Positions 52,244 through 62,149 of a stretch of 64,000 nt of DNA are shown here, piece by piece. The notes beneath the pieces were generated by a model that ran no database searches, was not told where the DNA came from, and saw nothing but the letters and a program-made list of their open reading frames with translations. Each line of letters starts with the position of its first letter. Position 1 is the first letter of the stretch. A program made the position numbers and the translations under genes. The DNA is taken from positions 1 through 64,000 of the forward strand of contig CAVVEC010000008.1 of assembly GCA_963747105.1 (NCBI GenBank). The letters are read 5' to 3'. This DNA is from CAVVEC01 sp963747105. Lineage in GTDB: Bacteria > Acidobacteriota > Terriglobia > Terriglobales > Acidobacteriaceae.

Positions 52244-54306
52244 GTGAAGTGTATGCAGCCGCTGCGCAAGGCCTGGAAACATGCGCTTGAGCGAGTTCAA
52301 ATGGGGCCGCATCCCCCGTATGCTTTGATGTCGGGGTGCTTCGCCCCACTGGGTGTTTTCGCGTTCTTGATACGGGTCTTTCAAAAGTCCGCGCCTTCCC
52401 TTCTTCCGGTGAGTCTGCTAACCCTCACTCTGTTGGGAATCATCGCGGTCCTAGCTGGCATCTCAGTGTATCAGCAGTTCTGCGTACGTCAGATTAAGCA
52501 CCGAACGACAACCCGCGAAGAGTTGTTCCGAATCATCGGGGAAAATGCCGCCGATATGATTGCCGTGGTGAACGTTGACGGCAAACGCCTGTACAACAGC
52601 CCCTCCTATCAGAGGACACTGGGATACTCGCCCGAGGAACTGGGATCCACGTCGGCTTTCGCCCAAATTCATCCTGAGGACCGCCAGAAAGTGCTGACCG
52701 CCGCGGAACAGGCCCGTACGACCGGGATAGGGAAAAGGCTGGAATACCGTATACGGCACAAGGACGGTTCATGGCTGGTTTTCGAGTCTTCGGCGAACGC
52801 GGTCCGGAACGCCCAGGGCGCGGTGGAGAAACTGGTCATCGTCAATCGTGACATCAGCGAGCGCAAGCGGTTTGAAGACAAGCTGGAACACAATGCCTTC
52901 CATGATTCCCTGACCGATCTGCCGAACCGTGCTCTTTTGTTGGACCGGTTGCGGCAGGCGTATGAAAGTGCGAAACGAGATCCGCGCCGTAAGTATGCCG
53001 TGCTGTTAATTGATCTCGACGGCTTCAAAATATTCAATGACACCATGGGCTACACCACCGGCGACCAGCTGATCGTTGATGTCGGCCACCGGCTGGCGGA
53101 CTGTCTCCGGCAGCACGACACGATTTCCAGCCCGGTGGAGGAATTCAGCACTCACCAGCCCGGCGGCAACGAGTTGCTGGCGCGGCTTGGTGGAGACGTG
53201 TTCACCGTCCTGCTGGACCCGATCCGCGACCCCAGTGACGCCATGCGAGTCGCGAAACGGATCCAGGCGGCGCTTGCCCTTCCCTGGCAGTGCGGGAACG
53301 CAAGGTGTTCACCTCAGCCAGTATCGGGATTGCTTTGGGTTCGGACACCTACACCAAAGCGGAGGAAATTCTCCGCGATGCGGCCATTGCCATGTACCGG
53401 GCCAAGGTTCTGGGCAGATCCCATTGTCAGCTGTTCGACAAGGAGATGCACACCCGGGTGGTGAACCGCCTGAAACTGGAAACCGACCTGCACCTCGCCA
53501 TGGAGCGCAAGGAGTTCCGCATTCACTACCAACCCATCGTTCATCTGCAACCGGGCCGTATCGCCGGTTTCGAGGCGCTCCTGCGCTGGCAACATCCGGA
53601 AATGGGCATCCTTTCTCCTTACAAGTTTATTGATCTGGCTGAGGAAACAGGGATGATCGTTCCCATCGGAAGATGGGTATTGCGCGAGGCTTGCCGGCAG
53701 GCGCAAACGTGGCATGCCAGGTATCCGTCGGGCATGCCTTTAACCATCACGGTGAATGTCTCCGCCAAGCAATTCGCGCATGCCAGCCTGGTCAACGACG
53801 TTGAAGCGGCGATAGAGGACACCGGAGTTGATCCCTGCATGCTGCAATTGGAAATCACAGAAAGTTTGGGCATGGCGGATCCGGAGCGGACGAAGCGAGT
53901 CCTTCTGCGGCTGAAGCGTCTGGGCGTTCGCATCAGCATTGACGACTTTGGCACTGGCCATTCCTCTCTGAGCCGTCTGCAGGGGTTTCCCGCAGATGGA
54001 CTCAAAATCGATCGCTCTTTCGTGGCCAACATGGAGGAGAGCGCCGGGAACCTGGAAGTGCTGCGCCTCATCATCAATCTGGCCCACACCTTCGGCCTGA
54101 AAGTCATTGCGGAAAGCGTGGAAACGCCGACTCAGCAAGAACAGCTCAAAGCTCTGGGTTGTGAGTTTGGCCAGGGATACTTCTTTTCCCGGCCCATAGA
54201 CCCGGAGAGTGCAGAACACCTGTTGGAAACGAAGACATTGGAAAGCGACCGACCGGTGCCGCAAGATGATTCGGGACCGCGTGGCCTCGCTGCCGGAGCA
54301 CCGTAA
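52244..54306 (+). pseudogene. Membrane PAS-GGDEF-EAL cyclic-di-GMP signalling protein, frameshifted
   Basis: Domain order: N-terminal membrane segments (LMSGCFAPLGVFAFLIRV and LPVSLLTLTLLGIIAVLAGI), a PAS/PAC sensor (FRIIGENAADMIAVVNVDGK to VIVNRDISERKRFEDKL), a GGDEF domain (DSLTDLPNRALLLDRLRQAY, LIDLDGFKIFNDTMGYTTGD) and an EAL domain (FRIHYQPIVHLQPGRIAGFE, EALLRWQHP, LQLEITESLG, SIDDFGTGHSSL, AESVE). The signature loop reads RLGGDVFTVLL: the Glu of GGDEF is Val, so cyclase activity is probably lost, while the EAL catalytic residues are intact. The frame breaks by one base near 53288-53292, between ALALPWQ and VRERKVFTSASIG. Repaired, it would be a c-di-GMP phosphodiesterase. The start may also be the ATG at 52253. 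Confidence 0.82.
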
Positions 54307-54664
54307 ATGCGGAATCTGGATGCTCTTTCCGGTCGCGGCCAAGTGTCTGCAGATCACTCTGCTTTACTCGGATTCGGCCCGTGCTCTGTAGCGGGCAACT
54401 CCCACCGCCCGCCGCGGGAAGCTAATCACACGGGAGTGTGATCCCTCTCCTTTCCATCTGTGGCGAACCTGAACTAGTGTGAGCGTGAGGTTCCGAGACC
54501 CTTCTTAGTTCGTAACCCGACCCCGTAGCCAAATCAAGGCAACTCGGAAACAGAGCGGGCTTTCCCCCAACCCGAGTCCTGCAGTTCGCATCGCTCTCCG
54601 GCCGCTGGAAAACCTAGACCCCAACGAATCATAAGCGTGCCACGCGATGTGGCGGGAGGCGAAC
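54307..54664. other. Intergenic, ends in conserved leader hairpin
   Basis: About 360 bases with no supportable gene. The last 20 bases (GCCACGCGATGTGGC then GGGAGGCGAAC) form a small hairpin and ribosome site that recur at the other two genes of the leader-sharing set (near 56013 and 57437). Confidence 0.4.
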
Positions 54665-55918
54665 ATGAAAACAAATAAATTCTGGGCCGCTATAAGCAAA
54701 GGTTTGGCGGTCACGGCAGCAACGCTGATCATGGCTGCAATGCTGGCGCCCGGCGCCTGGGCGGCGGGCAAGTACAAGGTTCTGTATAAGTTCACCGGAG
54801 GTACCGACGGCAGCCAGCCCTTAGCGGGGCTCATCCTCGACGCCTCCGGCAATCTTTACGGCACAACCTACCAAGGTGGCCCATCTGGAGATGGCACCGT
54901 TTTCAAGCTGACGAAGAACTCCGACGGAAGCTGGACCGAGACCGTGCTCTATAGTTTCGCCGGCGGCACCGACGGAGCCACTCCCTACGCCGGTGTGACC
55001 TTCGATGCCAGCGGCAATCTGTATGGCACCACATACTCTGGGGGTGCTTTCTCAGCTGGCGCCGTCTTCCAGTTGGCGCCGAACTCCGACGGAAGCTGGA
55101 CCGAGAGCTTACCTTATAGTTTCACCGGCGGTAGCGATGGAGCAAATCCTTTTGCTGGAGTGATCTTCGACGCCAGCGGCAATCTGTATGGCGCCACGTA
55201 TCTGGGCGGCGCCTCCGGCGACGGAGCGGTCTACAAGCTGACGCCGACTTCGGGCGGAGCCTGGACCGAGAGTGTGCTCCATACCTTCACGGGCGGCCAG
55301 GACGGGAGCAATCCGGAGTTTGGAAACCTGATCTTCGACCTAACCGGCAATTTGTATGGCACAACTCAGTACGGCGGCGGCTCCGGCGCTGGAGTGGTGT
55401 ACAAGCTGACGCCGAATTCGGACGGAACCTGGACCGAGAGTGTGATCTATGCCTTCGCGGGAAGGAACGGAGCGGAACCGGCTGGCTCCCTGACATTCGA
55501 TTCCGTCGGCCGTCTCTACGGAACTACACAAAGCGGGGACGACGAAGGGTTAGGCGGCGTTTTCAAGTTGACACTTGGCGCGAAGGGCATATGGCACGAG
55601 CGCGTACTCTATAGGTTCCATGGCAACCAGGATGGGGCCTATCCTGTCGGCGGCGTCGTCCTCGACACAGCCGGAAACCTGTACGGCACAACGAACGCGG
55701 GCATCAATACCCATGGAGGTGTCGGCCAGTTGTTCAAGCTGGTTCCGCATCGGGGGTTATGGAAAAAGTATGTGCCTCATTACTTCGAGGGCCCTCCCCG
55801 GGACGGAGGCGATAGTCTCGCTCCCGTCGTGTTCGACGCTGCAGGAAACCTCTACGGCACGGCGTATGACGGGTGGAATACCGGTTGCTGTGGCGTGGTG
55901 TTTGAGTACATAAAGTAA
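54665..55918 (+). CDS. Secreted GloVer-repeat (TIGR03803) protein 1
   Basis: A 417-residue exported repeat protein. ATG at 54665 (MKTNKFWAAISKGLAVTAAT, signal peptide ending near GAWAAG). About eight tandem GloVer units, each with the pattern GLILDASGNLYGTTYQGG ... GTVFKLTKNSDGSWTETVLY. These propeller-type repeats are common in soil bacteria, and the function is unknown. The leader, ribosome site and signal peptide are almost the same as in the next two genes, so the set arose by duplication of a 5' cassette. Adjacent Cys pair near the C terminus (TGCCGVVFEY). Confidence 0.85.
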   Translation: MKTNKFWAAISKGLAVTAATLIMAAMLAPGAWAAGKYKVLYKFTGGTDGSQPLAGLILDASGNLYGTTYQGGPSGDGTVFKLTKNSDGSWTETVLYSFAGGTDGATPYAGVTFDASGNLYGTTYSGGAFSAGAVFQLAPNSDGSWTESLPYSFTGGSDGANPFAGVIFDASGNLYGATYLGGASGDGAVYKLTPTSGGAWTESVLHTFTGGQDGSNPEFGNLIFDLTGNLYGTTQYGGGSGAGVVYKLTPNSDGTWTESVIYAFAGRNGAEPAGSLTFDSVGRLYGTTQSGDDEGLGGVFKLTLGAKGIWHERVLYRFHGNQDGAYPVGGVVLDTAGNLYGTTNAGINTHGGVGQLFKLVPHRGLWKKYVPHYFEGPPRDGGDSLAPVVFDAAGNLYGTAYDGWNTGCCGVVFEYIK

Positions 55919-55927
55919 CTCCGCCCT

Positions 55928-55978
55928 CCGGCCACTCGGCCCTGAAGTATCCCGTGCCGAGTTGCCGGGCTAGTTTTT
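55928..55978 (+). terminator. Rho-independent terminator after GloVer gene 1
   Basis: CCGGCCACTCGGC (55928-55940) pairs with GCCGAGTTGCCGG (55956-55968), one mismatch, followed by GCTAGTTTTT. Confidence 0.7.
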
Positions 55979-56037
55979 GTGCGAATCCGCACTGTTCACG
56001 CATCATAACGGGCCACGCGATGTGGCGGGAGGGCAAC

Positions 56038-57348
56038 ATGAAAAATCATAAATTCTGGGCCGCTATAAGCAAGGCTTTGGCGGTCATGGCAGTAACGCTA
56101 ATCGTGGCTCTAATCCTGGCGCCCGGCGCTTCGGCAACGGTCACCTACAAGGTGTTACACCAGTTTAACGGCACGGACGGCGCGCTCCCAGATGATACTT
56201 CCGGCCTGATCTTCGATGCGTCCGGCAATCTGTATGGCACCACTACGACGGGCGGTGCATACGGATATGGCACGGTTTTCCAATTGACGCCCAACGCGGA
56301 CGGCAGCTGGACCGAAAGTCTGCTTTACAGTTTTACCGGCGGCAGTGACGGGGCAAATCCCGTCGTTGGTGTGATCTTCGACGCCAGTGGCAATCTGTAC
56401 GGCGCCGCAAATTCCGGCGGCGATTACGGATCGGGCGCGGTCTTTAAGCTCACGCCCAACATGGATGGAACCTGGACCGAGAGCGTGCTTTACAGTTTCA
56501 CTGGCGGCGCCGACGGACTATGGCCCGGCATCTGGATCGTCGACGCGACCGGCGCTATCTACGGCACGTCGATGGGTGGCGCGTACGGATGCGGCGACGG
56601 GATCGGATGTGGCGCGGTCTTTAAACTTACGCCAAACTCCGACGGAACTTGGACCGAGAGCGTGCTCCATAGCTTCAAAACCAGAGGCAACGGCGACCCT
56701 GCCGGTGGCCTGATCTTCGACACGGCCGGTAATCTGTATGGCGCGACAAACGGCGAGGATTACTCACAGTGTTGCGGCCTGGTTTATGAACTGATTCCCC
56801 AACAGAACGGAAGTTGGCAGTATAAAGTGCTCCACCGCTTCACATCGGGCGATCACGCCGGATTCTCTCCAGGCGGTTCCCAGCTCGTGTTTGACCAGGC
56901 CGGCAGCCTCTACGCCGCAACGGCGCACGGGGGCGGCGGCAACGGCTGCGGTTGGGGCGGATGCGGCACGGTGTTCAAGCTCACCCCCGGTCCCGACGGC
57001 AAGTGGAGCGAGCACGTGCTCTATCGCTTCAAGGGTGGAATGGATGCAGAGCAGGCAACGGCCAACGTCATCTTCGACGCCGCAGGAAGTATCTGGGGCA
57101 CCACATTGCACGGAGGCGGTGGGTCGTGCGCGACCTTCTGGGGCGGTTCAGGCTGTGGCACGGTTTACAAGCTGACCCCGAACTCAAAGGGAGGATGGAC
57201 CGAGCACGTGGTGCATCGCTTCCGAGGCCCCGCCGGGGGCAACCCCTGGGGCGGTTTAGTCAAGGATGGAAATGGCAACATCTACGGCGCGGCCTCCGGG
57301 GAGGGCACCAGCGGCTCTTCCGGGTCTGTGTTTGAAATCACGCCGTAA
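56038..57348 (+). CDS. Secreted GloVer-repeat (TIGR03803) protein 2
   Basis: A 436-residue paralogue of the previous gene. ATG at 56038 (MKNHKFWAAISKALAVMAVT; signal peptide ending near GASATV). Eight or so GloVer units (SGLIFDASGNLYGTTTTGGA, GAVFKLTPNMDGTWTESVLY), with extra Cys pairs in the later blades (GCGDGIGCGAVF, NGCGWGGCGTVF, CATFWGGSGCGTVY) that could form disulfides. The frame is intact. Upstream hairpin and ribosome site are shared with the first and third genes; the terminator stem also recurs after it. Confidence 0.85.
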   Translation: MKNHKFWAAISKALAVMAVTLIVALILAPGASATVTYKVLHQFNGTDGALPDDTSGLIFDASGNLYGTTTTGGAYGYGTVFQLTPNADGSWTESLLYSFTGGSDGANPVVGVIFDASGNLYGAANSGGDYGSGAVFKLTPNMDGTWTESVLYSFTGGADGLWPGIWIVDATGAIYGTSMGGAYGCGDGIGCGAVFKLTPNSDGTWTESVLHSFKTRGNGDPAGGLIFDTAGNLYGATNGEDYSQCCGLVYELIPQQNGSWQYKVLHRFTSGDHAGFSPGGSQLVFDQAGSLYAATAHGGGGNGCGWGGCGTVFKLTPGPDGKWSEHVLYRFKGGMDAEQATANVIFDAAGSIWGTTLHGGGGSCATFWGGSGCGTVYKLTPNSKGGWTEHVVHRFRGPAGGNPWGGLVKDGNGNIYGAASGEGTSGSSGSVFEITP

Positions 57349-57357
57349 CTTAACTCT

Positions 57358-57401
57358 CCGGCCACTCGGCCTTCAAGCGCCGAGTGGCCGGGCTAGTTTT
57401 T
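57358..57401 (+). terminator. Rho-independent terminator after GloVer gene 2
   Basis: CCGGCCACTCGGC (57358-57370) and GCCGAGTGGCCGG (57379-57391) are a perfect 13-base stem with an eight-base loop, followed by GCTAGTTTTTG. Nearly the same as the terminator at 55928. Confidence 0.75.
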
Positions 57402-57460
57402 GTGCGAATCAGCACTATTAACACGTCATAACGCGCCACGCGATGTGGCGGGAGGCGAAC

Positions 57461-58624
57461 GTGAAAAGAAATCAATTCTGGGCCGCTATAAGCGAAGTCT
57501 TGGCGGTCATGACAGTAACGATAATCATGGCTTCAATGCTTGCGCCCGGCGCCTCGGCGGCGGGCAAACCCTGGGTACAACTGGCGAAGCTGACGCCGTC
57601 GGACTGCCCGGATCTCTGGGACTGTGACACCTCCGTGGCCATTAGCGGCGACACCGTTGTCGTCTCAGGCGGGGATTCCGAACCCGAAGCTTACGTATAT
57701 GTGAAGCCGGCAACTGGCTGGGCCGATATGACGGAGACAGCCAAGTTGACGACTTCCGATGGGGCTACCCTGTGGTCCGTGGCCATTGACGGCGACACTG
57801 TGGTAGCGGCTTCATTCACATCGAATCTGGCTTATGTATTTGTCAAACCAGCGGGCGGCTGGGTTGATATGACCGAGACGGCGACGCTGACCCTCACGGG
57901 GTCAGGAGAGGCTGGCTCGCAAGCCTCCATCAGCGGCGATACGGTGGTTGTCGCGAGCGATTACGGGGTTGATGGAGTGTTCCTGTTCGTGAAACCGGCA
58001 AGCGGCTGGACCAACATGACCGAGACAGCAAAGCTAACCGCCTCTGGCTCAGGATGTGGACGCTATTTTGCGGAGTGGTTAGCCATTAGCGGCGATACCG
58101 TTGTGGCAACAGGAGGGGGTGGCCCCGCTTGCGTGTTCGTCAAACCGGCTGGTGGGTGGACCGATATGACCGAGACGGCCCAGCTCACCGCTTCGCATTC
58201 ACAACCGTTGTTCGCTGTATCCGTTAGCGGTGATACCGTTGTCGCCGGCGACACTGGCGCCAAGATCGGCTCCCACAAGAATCAGGGTGCGGTTTATGTT
58301 TTCGTCAAACCCGCTGGCGGCTGGACCAATATGAAGGAGACGGCCAGACTGACGGTATTCAATGGTAAGGCGTGGGACCAGCTCGGCTTCGCCGTGGCCG
58401 TCACTCCCACCAGAGTGGCCGTGACGGCAGAGTACTCTTCACAGATTCCGGGGGTGGTGTACGTGTACCACAAGCCGGCCAGCGGTTGGAAAACAACGAA
58501 TAAGTTTAATGCCAAGCTGCAACCCGATTGCTGCTGGGCTTACTCCGTGGCCGCTGAGGACAGCCCGCCCACGGTTGTGGACGGTCAGCGCGAACATCCG
58601 GCGTATGTGTTCGGTACGCAGTAA
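57461..58624 (+). CDS. Secreted FG-GAP-like repeat protein sharing the GloVer leader
   Basis: A 387-residue exported protein. GTG start at 57461 (MKRNQFWAAISEVLAVMTVT; signal peptide ending near GASAAG) lies in the same leader as the two GloVer genes, but the body is different. It has about seven repeats of the form VAISGDTVVVSGGD ... AYVYVKPATGWADMTETAKL, the FG-GAP/integrin-like propeller pattern. It is the only one of the three whose body is unrelated, which shows that the leader has been joined to a new domain. Function unknown, presumed cell-surface or secreted. Confidence 0.82.
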   Translation: MKRNQFWAAISEVLAVMTVTIIMASMLAPGASAAGKPWVQLAKLTPSDCPDLWDCDTSVAISGDTVVVSGGDSEPEAYVYVKPATGWADMTETAKLTTSDGATLWSVAIDGDTVVAASFTSNLAYVFVKPAGGWVDMTETATLTLTGSGEAGSQASISGDTVVVASDYGVDGVFLFVKPASGWTNMTETAKLTASGSGCGRYFAEWLAISGDTVVATGGGGPACVFVKPAGGWTDMTETAQLTASHSQPLFAVSVSGDTVVAGDTGAKIGSHKNQGAVYVFVKPAGGWTNMKETARLTVFNGKAWDQLGFAVAVTPTRVAVTAEYSSQIPGVVYVYHKPASGWKTTNKFNAKLQPDCCWAYSVAAEDSPPTVVDGQREHPAYVFGTQ

Positions 58625-58658
58625 TGTTGGCTCGATGTGACTGCGCTCTCTACTACCG

Positions 58659-58679
58659 TCAGGAGCTTTCCTCCTGACC
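58659..58679 (+). terminator. Hairpin after the FG-GAP gene
   Basis: GTCAGGAG and CTCCTGAC form an eight-base stem with a five-base loop, 35 bases past the stop. No long T-run, so termination is plausible but not certain. Confidence 0.45.
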
Positions 58680-58722
58680 GGGAGCAGCAGTGTGGGCGCG
58701 AGCATCGCGCATACGAAAGGCC

Positions 58723-58767
58723 GACGGGCGAGAGCCTGCCCCGAGCGAAGCCGAAGGGACGCCCGTC
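58723..58767. repeat. REP-like palindrome
   Basis: GACGGGCG (58723-58730) pairs with CGCCCGTC (58760-58767). Same outer stem as the RAYT-linked REPs, with a longer, different loop. Confidence 0.45.
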
Positions 58768-58812
58768 GCTACATCGCCATACACTGTCCAGCGAGCCTCT
58801 CTAGTTCGGGAC

Positions 58813-61575
58813 TTACACCCGAAGCTCGGCCCGCACGGTGTTGTCCTGCATATCGGGCTGCAACTGGAAGCCGAGCTTCTCGCAAATGGTGAGCATGTCG
58901 CGGTTCTCGGTCAAGATGGTGGAAACCACCAGCTGTAGCTTCTCGTCGTGCGCCACCGCAATCAGTCGACGGTAGAGTTCGGTGCCCATTCCCAGATGTT
59001 GGTAGCGGTCGTCCACCAACACAGCCAGTTCGGCGGCGTTGCGCCCGCGCAGCTTGCTCAAGCGCCCGATGGCGATGATTTCCGGAGTGCCGTCCGCCAG
59101 CTTATGTTCCACCACCAGCGCCATCTCGCGGTCATAGTCAATAAAACAGATGCGGGTCAGCCGGTCGTGCGCGGTGCGCTGGCTCAGCTTCAAGGGCTGA
59201 AAGTAGCGCATGTAAACAGTATGGTCGGAAAGTGCCTGATGCAGTTTGATCAGTAGCGGTTCATCCTCCGGCCGGATGGGGCGGATCGTCACCGCTGCGC
59301 CGTTCTTCATCGCCCACGGCTTCGCATACTGGATGGGGTAAGGGCGGATCGCGAGGCGCGGTAACTGTTCGGGTTGAACCTCCGGCCCGTACACGACCAC
59401 GCGCGCATCCAGCGCCAGCAGCCGCTCGGGCGAGGCCAGCAGCGGATTGATGTCAATTTCCCGGATCCAGGGCTGCTCCACCACCAACTGGCTGAAGCGC
59501 ACCAGCAATTCCTCGAGTGCAGCTAGGTCTACCGTCTTGCGGCCGCGCACACCTTGCAGAGCCTCGAATACCTTGGTTTGCTCCATCATCCGCCGGGCGA
59601 GAGTCGTGTTCAGCGGCGGCAGGGCTAGCGCTCGGTCCTTAAGCACTTCGACCAGTTGCCCGCCCGCGCCAAACAGCAGCACCGGGCCGAACTGGGGGTC
59701 GACGCTGCTGCCTACGATGACTTCATACCCGTCCAGCTTCACCATGGGTTGAACGGTCACGCCCTGGAAATGCCCAGCGCCGGCTTTCTCCTCGACCGCG
59801 TGTTCAATCTGCCGGTACGCTGCCCGAACCGCGTCGGCATCGCGCAAGTTCAGTTGCACGCCGCCGACATCGGTTTTGTGGGTAATGGTCTTGGAAAACA
59901 GCTTGGCCACGACCGGATAACCAATCCTCTCGGCTTGTTCGACCGCCTCGTTTTCCGTCGGCGCCGTGACGGTTTCGACGGTGGGAATTCCATAGGCAGC
60001 CAGTAGCTGTTTCGATTCAACTTCGGTAAGGATCGTGCGTCCGCTCCGCCGGGCACAGCGCAGGATATGTTCCGCCCGGGCGCGATCCGGCCCGGCTTCG
60101 GATTCAGTGCGAAGACTCGGGGTTTCATACAGTCCGCGCAGGTTATAGCTGTACCGCCACATGTAGTTAAAAACTTTCGCGGCTGTGTCAGGAAAGGGAA
60201 AGGTCGGAATCCCAGCGCGCTGCAGGATCTCGATACCAGCGTTCATTTCGGCGCCGCCCATCCAGCTTGCCAGCACCGGCTTGCCCGTGGTTTGCGCATA
60301 AGACTTGAGACGCTCGGCAGTCTGGGTAGGCTCGGACATGCCTTGCGGGCAGAGAATCATCAGCAGTCCGTCCACATTCTCGTCGTGAGCGACGATATCC
60401 ACGACCTTGGTATAGGTGTCGGTCAGCACGCTGCCCAGAATGTCGACCGGGTTGCCGTGACTCCAGTAGGGCGGCAGGATCTTATCGAGTTCTGCCATGG
60501 ATTTCGGGGAAAGTTGCGCTAACTGGCCGCCAGTCGCGATGGCGGAGTCCGCCGCCAGTACGCCAGGTCCGCCGGCATTGGTCACGATGGCTAGCCGCGG
60601 CCCGCGCGGCCGCGGCTGCTTGGCCAGCACTTCGGCCATGTAGAAGAGATCTGCGATGGTAGTGACTCGCAAGACCCCGCAACGCCGGAAGGCGGCCTCC
60701 AGTACTTCGTCGCTTCCGGCCAGCGATCCGGTGTGCGATGCCGCGGCTTGCGCCGCCGCTTCGGTGCGGCCCGCCTTGATCACAATCACGGGCTTGTTCA
60801 GAGTGACTTCCCGCGCCGCCGATAGAAAGGATCGCGCATCGCCCACCGACTCCATGTACATCACAATGCTGTGGGTGCGGGGATCGTTTCCCAGATAATC
60901 AATCAGGTCGCCCCAGCCCACATCCAACATCGAGCCCACGGAAACGAAGGCGCTGAAGCCGACCATTTGCTGCTGGCACCAGTCCAAAACTGCGGTGCAC
61001 AAGGCGCCACTTTGGCTGATGAAGGCGACACTGCCCGGCCGGGCAACATGGGGTGCAAAGGTCGCATTCAATCCGCCGATCGGATTCATGACCCCCATGC
61101 AGTTTGGCCCCAGCAGCCGCAGCCGGCTTCCCTGCATGCGTTCGAGGATCTGCCGCTCCAGTTCCTTCCCTTTTTCGCCGTGTTCCTTGAACCCGGACGA
61201 AATCACAATCACCCCGCGAACCCCGGCCTCTACGCATTGGGTAATGATGTCGGGTACCGCAGCCGCCGGAGTCACCACCATCGCCAGGTCCACGGGCTCG
61301 GGGATATCCGCGATCTGTGGGTAGGCTTTGATTCCGAGCACGCTGGTGCGCTTGTCGTTGACCGGATAGACCGTCCCGCCAAATGGGCTGCTGAGCAAGC
61401 TCCAGACGACGGCACGACCGATGCTGCCCGGCTTCTCGGTGGCCCCGATTACGGCTACGCTGCGCGGAGCAAAGATGGCATCCAGGGGGTGTGCGTCGGA
61501 ACGAAGGGGATCATACGCCCGGTCATGATTGGGTGCGAGGTTACTGATCTTGCTGAGAGGATCCGAAGCGATCAT
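58813..61575 (-). CDS. Pat/PatZ-type protein: NDP-forming acyl-CoA synthetase fused to GNAT acetyltransferase
   Basis: A 920-residue fusion. CoA-binding Rossmann domain (FAPRSVAVIGATEKPGSIGR, YPVNDKRTSVLG), succinyl-CoA-ligase-like domain (FISQSGALCTAVLDW, VIKAGRTEAAAQAAASHTGS with the His usually phosphorylated, NAGGPGVLAADSA), an ATP-grasp region (LAAYGIPTVETVTAPTENEA, VAKLFSKTITHKTDVGGVQL), then a C-terminal GNAT domain (AVTIRPIRPEDEPLLIKLHQ, VDDRYQHLGMGTELYRRLIA). This order is that of PatZ/YfiQ protein lysine acetyltransferases, which silence acetyl-CoA synthetase. The ligase half often lacks catalysis, but the SHTGS His is kept here, so acyl-CoA ligase activity is possible. It is a single gene. 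Confidence 0.9.
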   Translation of the reverse strand: MIASDPLSKISNLAPNHDRAYDPLRSDAHPLDAIFAPRSVAVIGATEKPGSIGRAVVWSLLSSPFGGTVYPVNDKRTSVLGIKAYPQIADIPEPVDLAMVVTPAAAVPDIITQCVEAGVRGVIVISSGFKEHGEKGKELERQILERMQGSRLRLLGPNCMGVMNPIGGLNATFAPHVARPGSVAFISQSGALCTAVLDWCQQQMVGFSAFVSVGSMLDVGWGDLIDYLGNDPRTHSIVMYMESVGDARSFLSAAREVTLNKPVIVIKAGRTEAAAQAAASHTGSLAGSDEVLEAAFRRCGVLRVTTIADLFYMAEVLAKQPRPRGPRLAIVTNAGGPGVLAADSAIATGGQLAQLSPKSMAELDKILPPYWSHGNPVDILGSVLTDTYTKVVDIVAHDENVDGLLMILCPQGMSEPTQTAERLKSYAQTTGKPVLASWMGGAEMNAGIEILQRAGIPTFPFPDTAAKVFNYMWRYSYNLRGLYETPSLRTESEAGPDRARAEHILRCARRSGRTILTEVESKQLLAAYGIPTVETVTAPTENEAVEQAERIGYPVVAKLFSKTITHKTDVGGVQLNLRDADAVRAAYRQIEHAVEEKAGAGHFQGVTVQPMVKLDGYEVIVGSSVDPQFGPVLLFGAGGQLVEVLKDRALALPPLNTTLARRMMEQTKVFEALQGVRGRKTVDLAALEELLVRFSQLVVEQPWIREIDINPLLASPERLLALDARVVVYGPEVQPEQLPRLAIRPYPIQYAKPWAMKNGAAVTIRPIRPEDEPLLIKLHQALSDHTVYMRYFQPLKLSQRTAHDRLTRICFIDYDREMALVVEHKLADGTPEIIAIGRLSKLRGRNAAELAVLVDDRYQHLGMGTELYRRLIAVAHDEKLQLVVSTILTENRDMLTICEKLGFQLQPDMQDNTVRAELRV

Positions 61576-61851
61576 AGTAAACCCAGTTTACCCCGCGATG
61601 AAAAGGTTCGTCTGCGACGGAGATCACAGGGTTCGTGGTTAAGTTGCCGGGATGGGCCCAGATGCGGTACTGGCGGGTTGGGGCCTTTCGGGGGACGACA
61701 GTGGCAAAGTTGGCATGGATTTTGCAAAATTCGTGCTCCCGCGACCTCAGAATTGTAGTAATATTCTGCGCATTCAAACCTGCCCATTGGGCAGTGTGGG
61801 GTAAACGTGGCGCCTCCCGCGCCACGATGTTCCGAACTCGGAGGTTTTGCA

Positions 61852-62022
61852 TTGGAACAGCAGGCTCTTGGTAACTCTTCTGCGGATGCACCCAGTTCCT
61901 CATCTTCCGTAACCATCCGGCGCGAAGGCCGTGGCGTCTGGGTCTTGACCGCGTACGGAATTTCGGGCTTGGCACTGTTTGGTGTCTTGATCTATTACTT
62001 GTCAACCTACGTGACCAAATAG
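61852..62022 (+). CDS. Small single-pass membrane protein
   Basis: A 56-residue protein starting at the TTG at 61852, which has CGGAGG seven bases upstream. Ser-rich N terminus (LEQQALGNSSADAPSSSSSV), then one membrane helix (GVWVLTAYGISGLALFGVLI, YYLSTYV) and a Lys end. No family recognised. A GTG at 61807 would extend it but has no ribosome site. The clean ribosome site and helix make it credible despite the length. Confidence 0.5.
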   Translation: MEQQALGNSSADAPSSSSSVTIRREGRGVWVLTAYGISGLALFGVLIYYLSTYVTK

Positions 62023-62149
62023 CTCGAGCGGCGCGCCGGGGTATGTGGAACAGCGGCCCTTGATCGCGTGAACGGACCGGGTGCAGCGTGGCGGACCTTG
62101 CATATTCGATATGCTCGTGGGCCCATTTCACCAAAGAGAGACGCACCTC

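Noticed and set aside
54307..54660. Possible cyclic-di-GMP riboswitch between the EAL gene and the GloVer gene
   Set aside because: I looked for GEMM-type conserved segments and did not find them; only a small leader hairpin shared with other genes is present.
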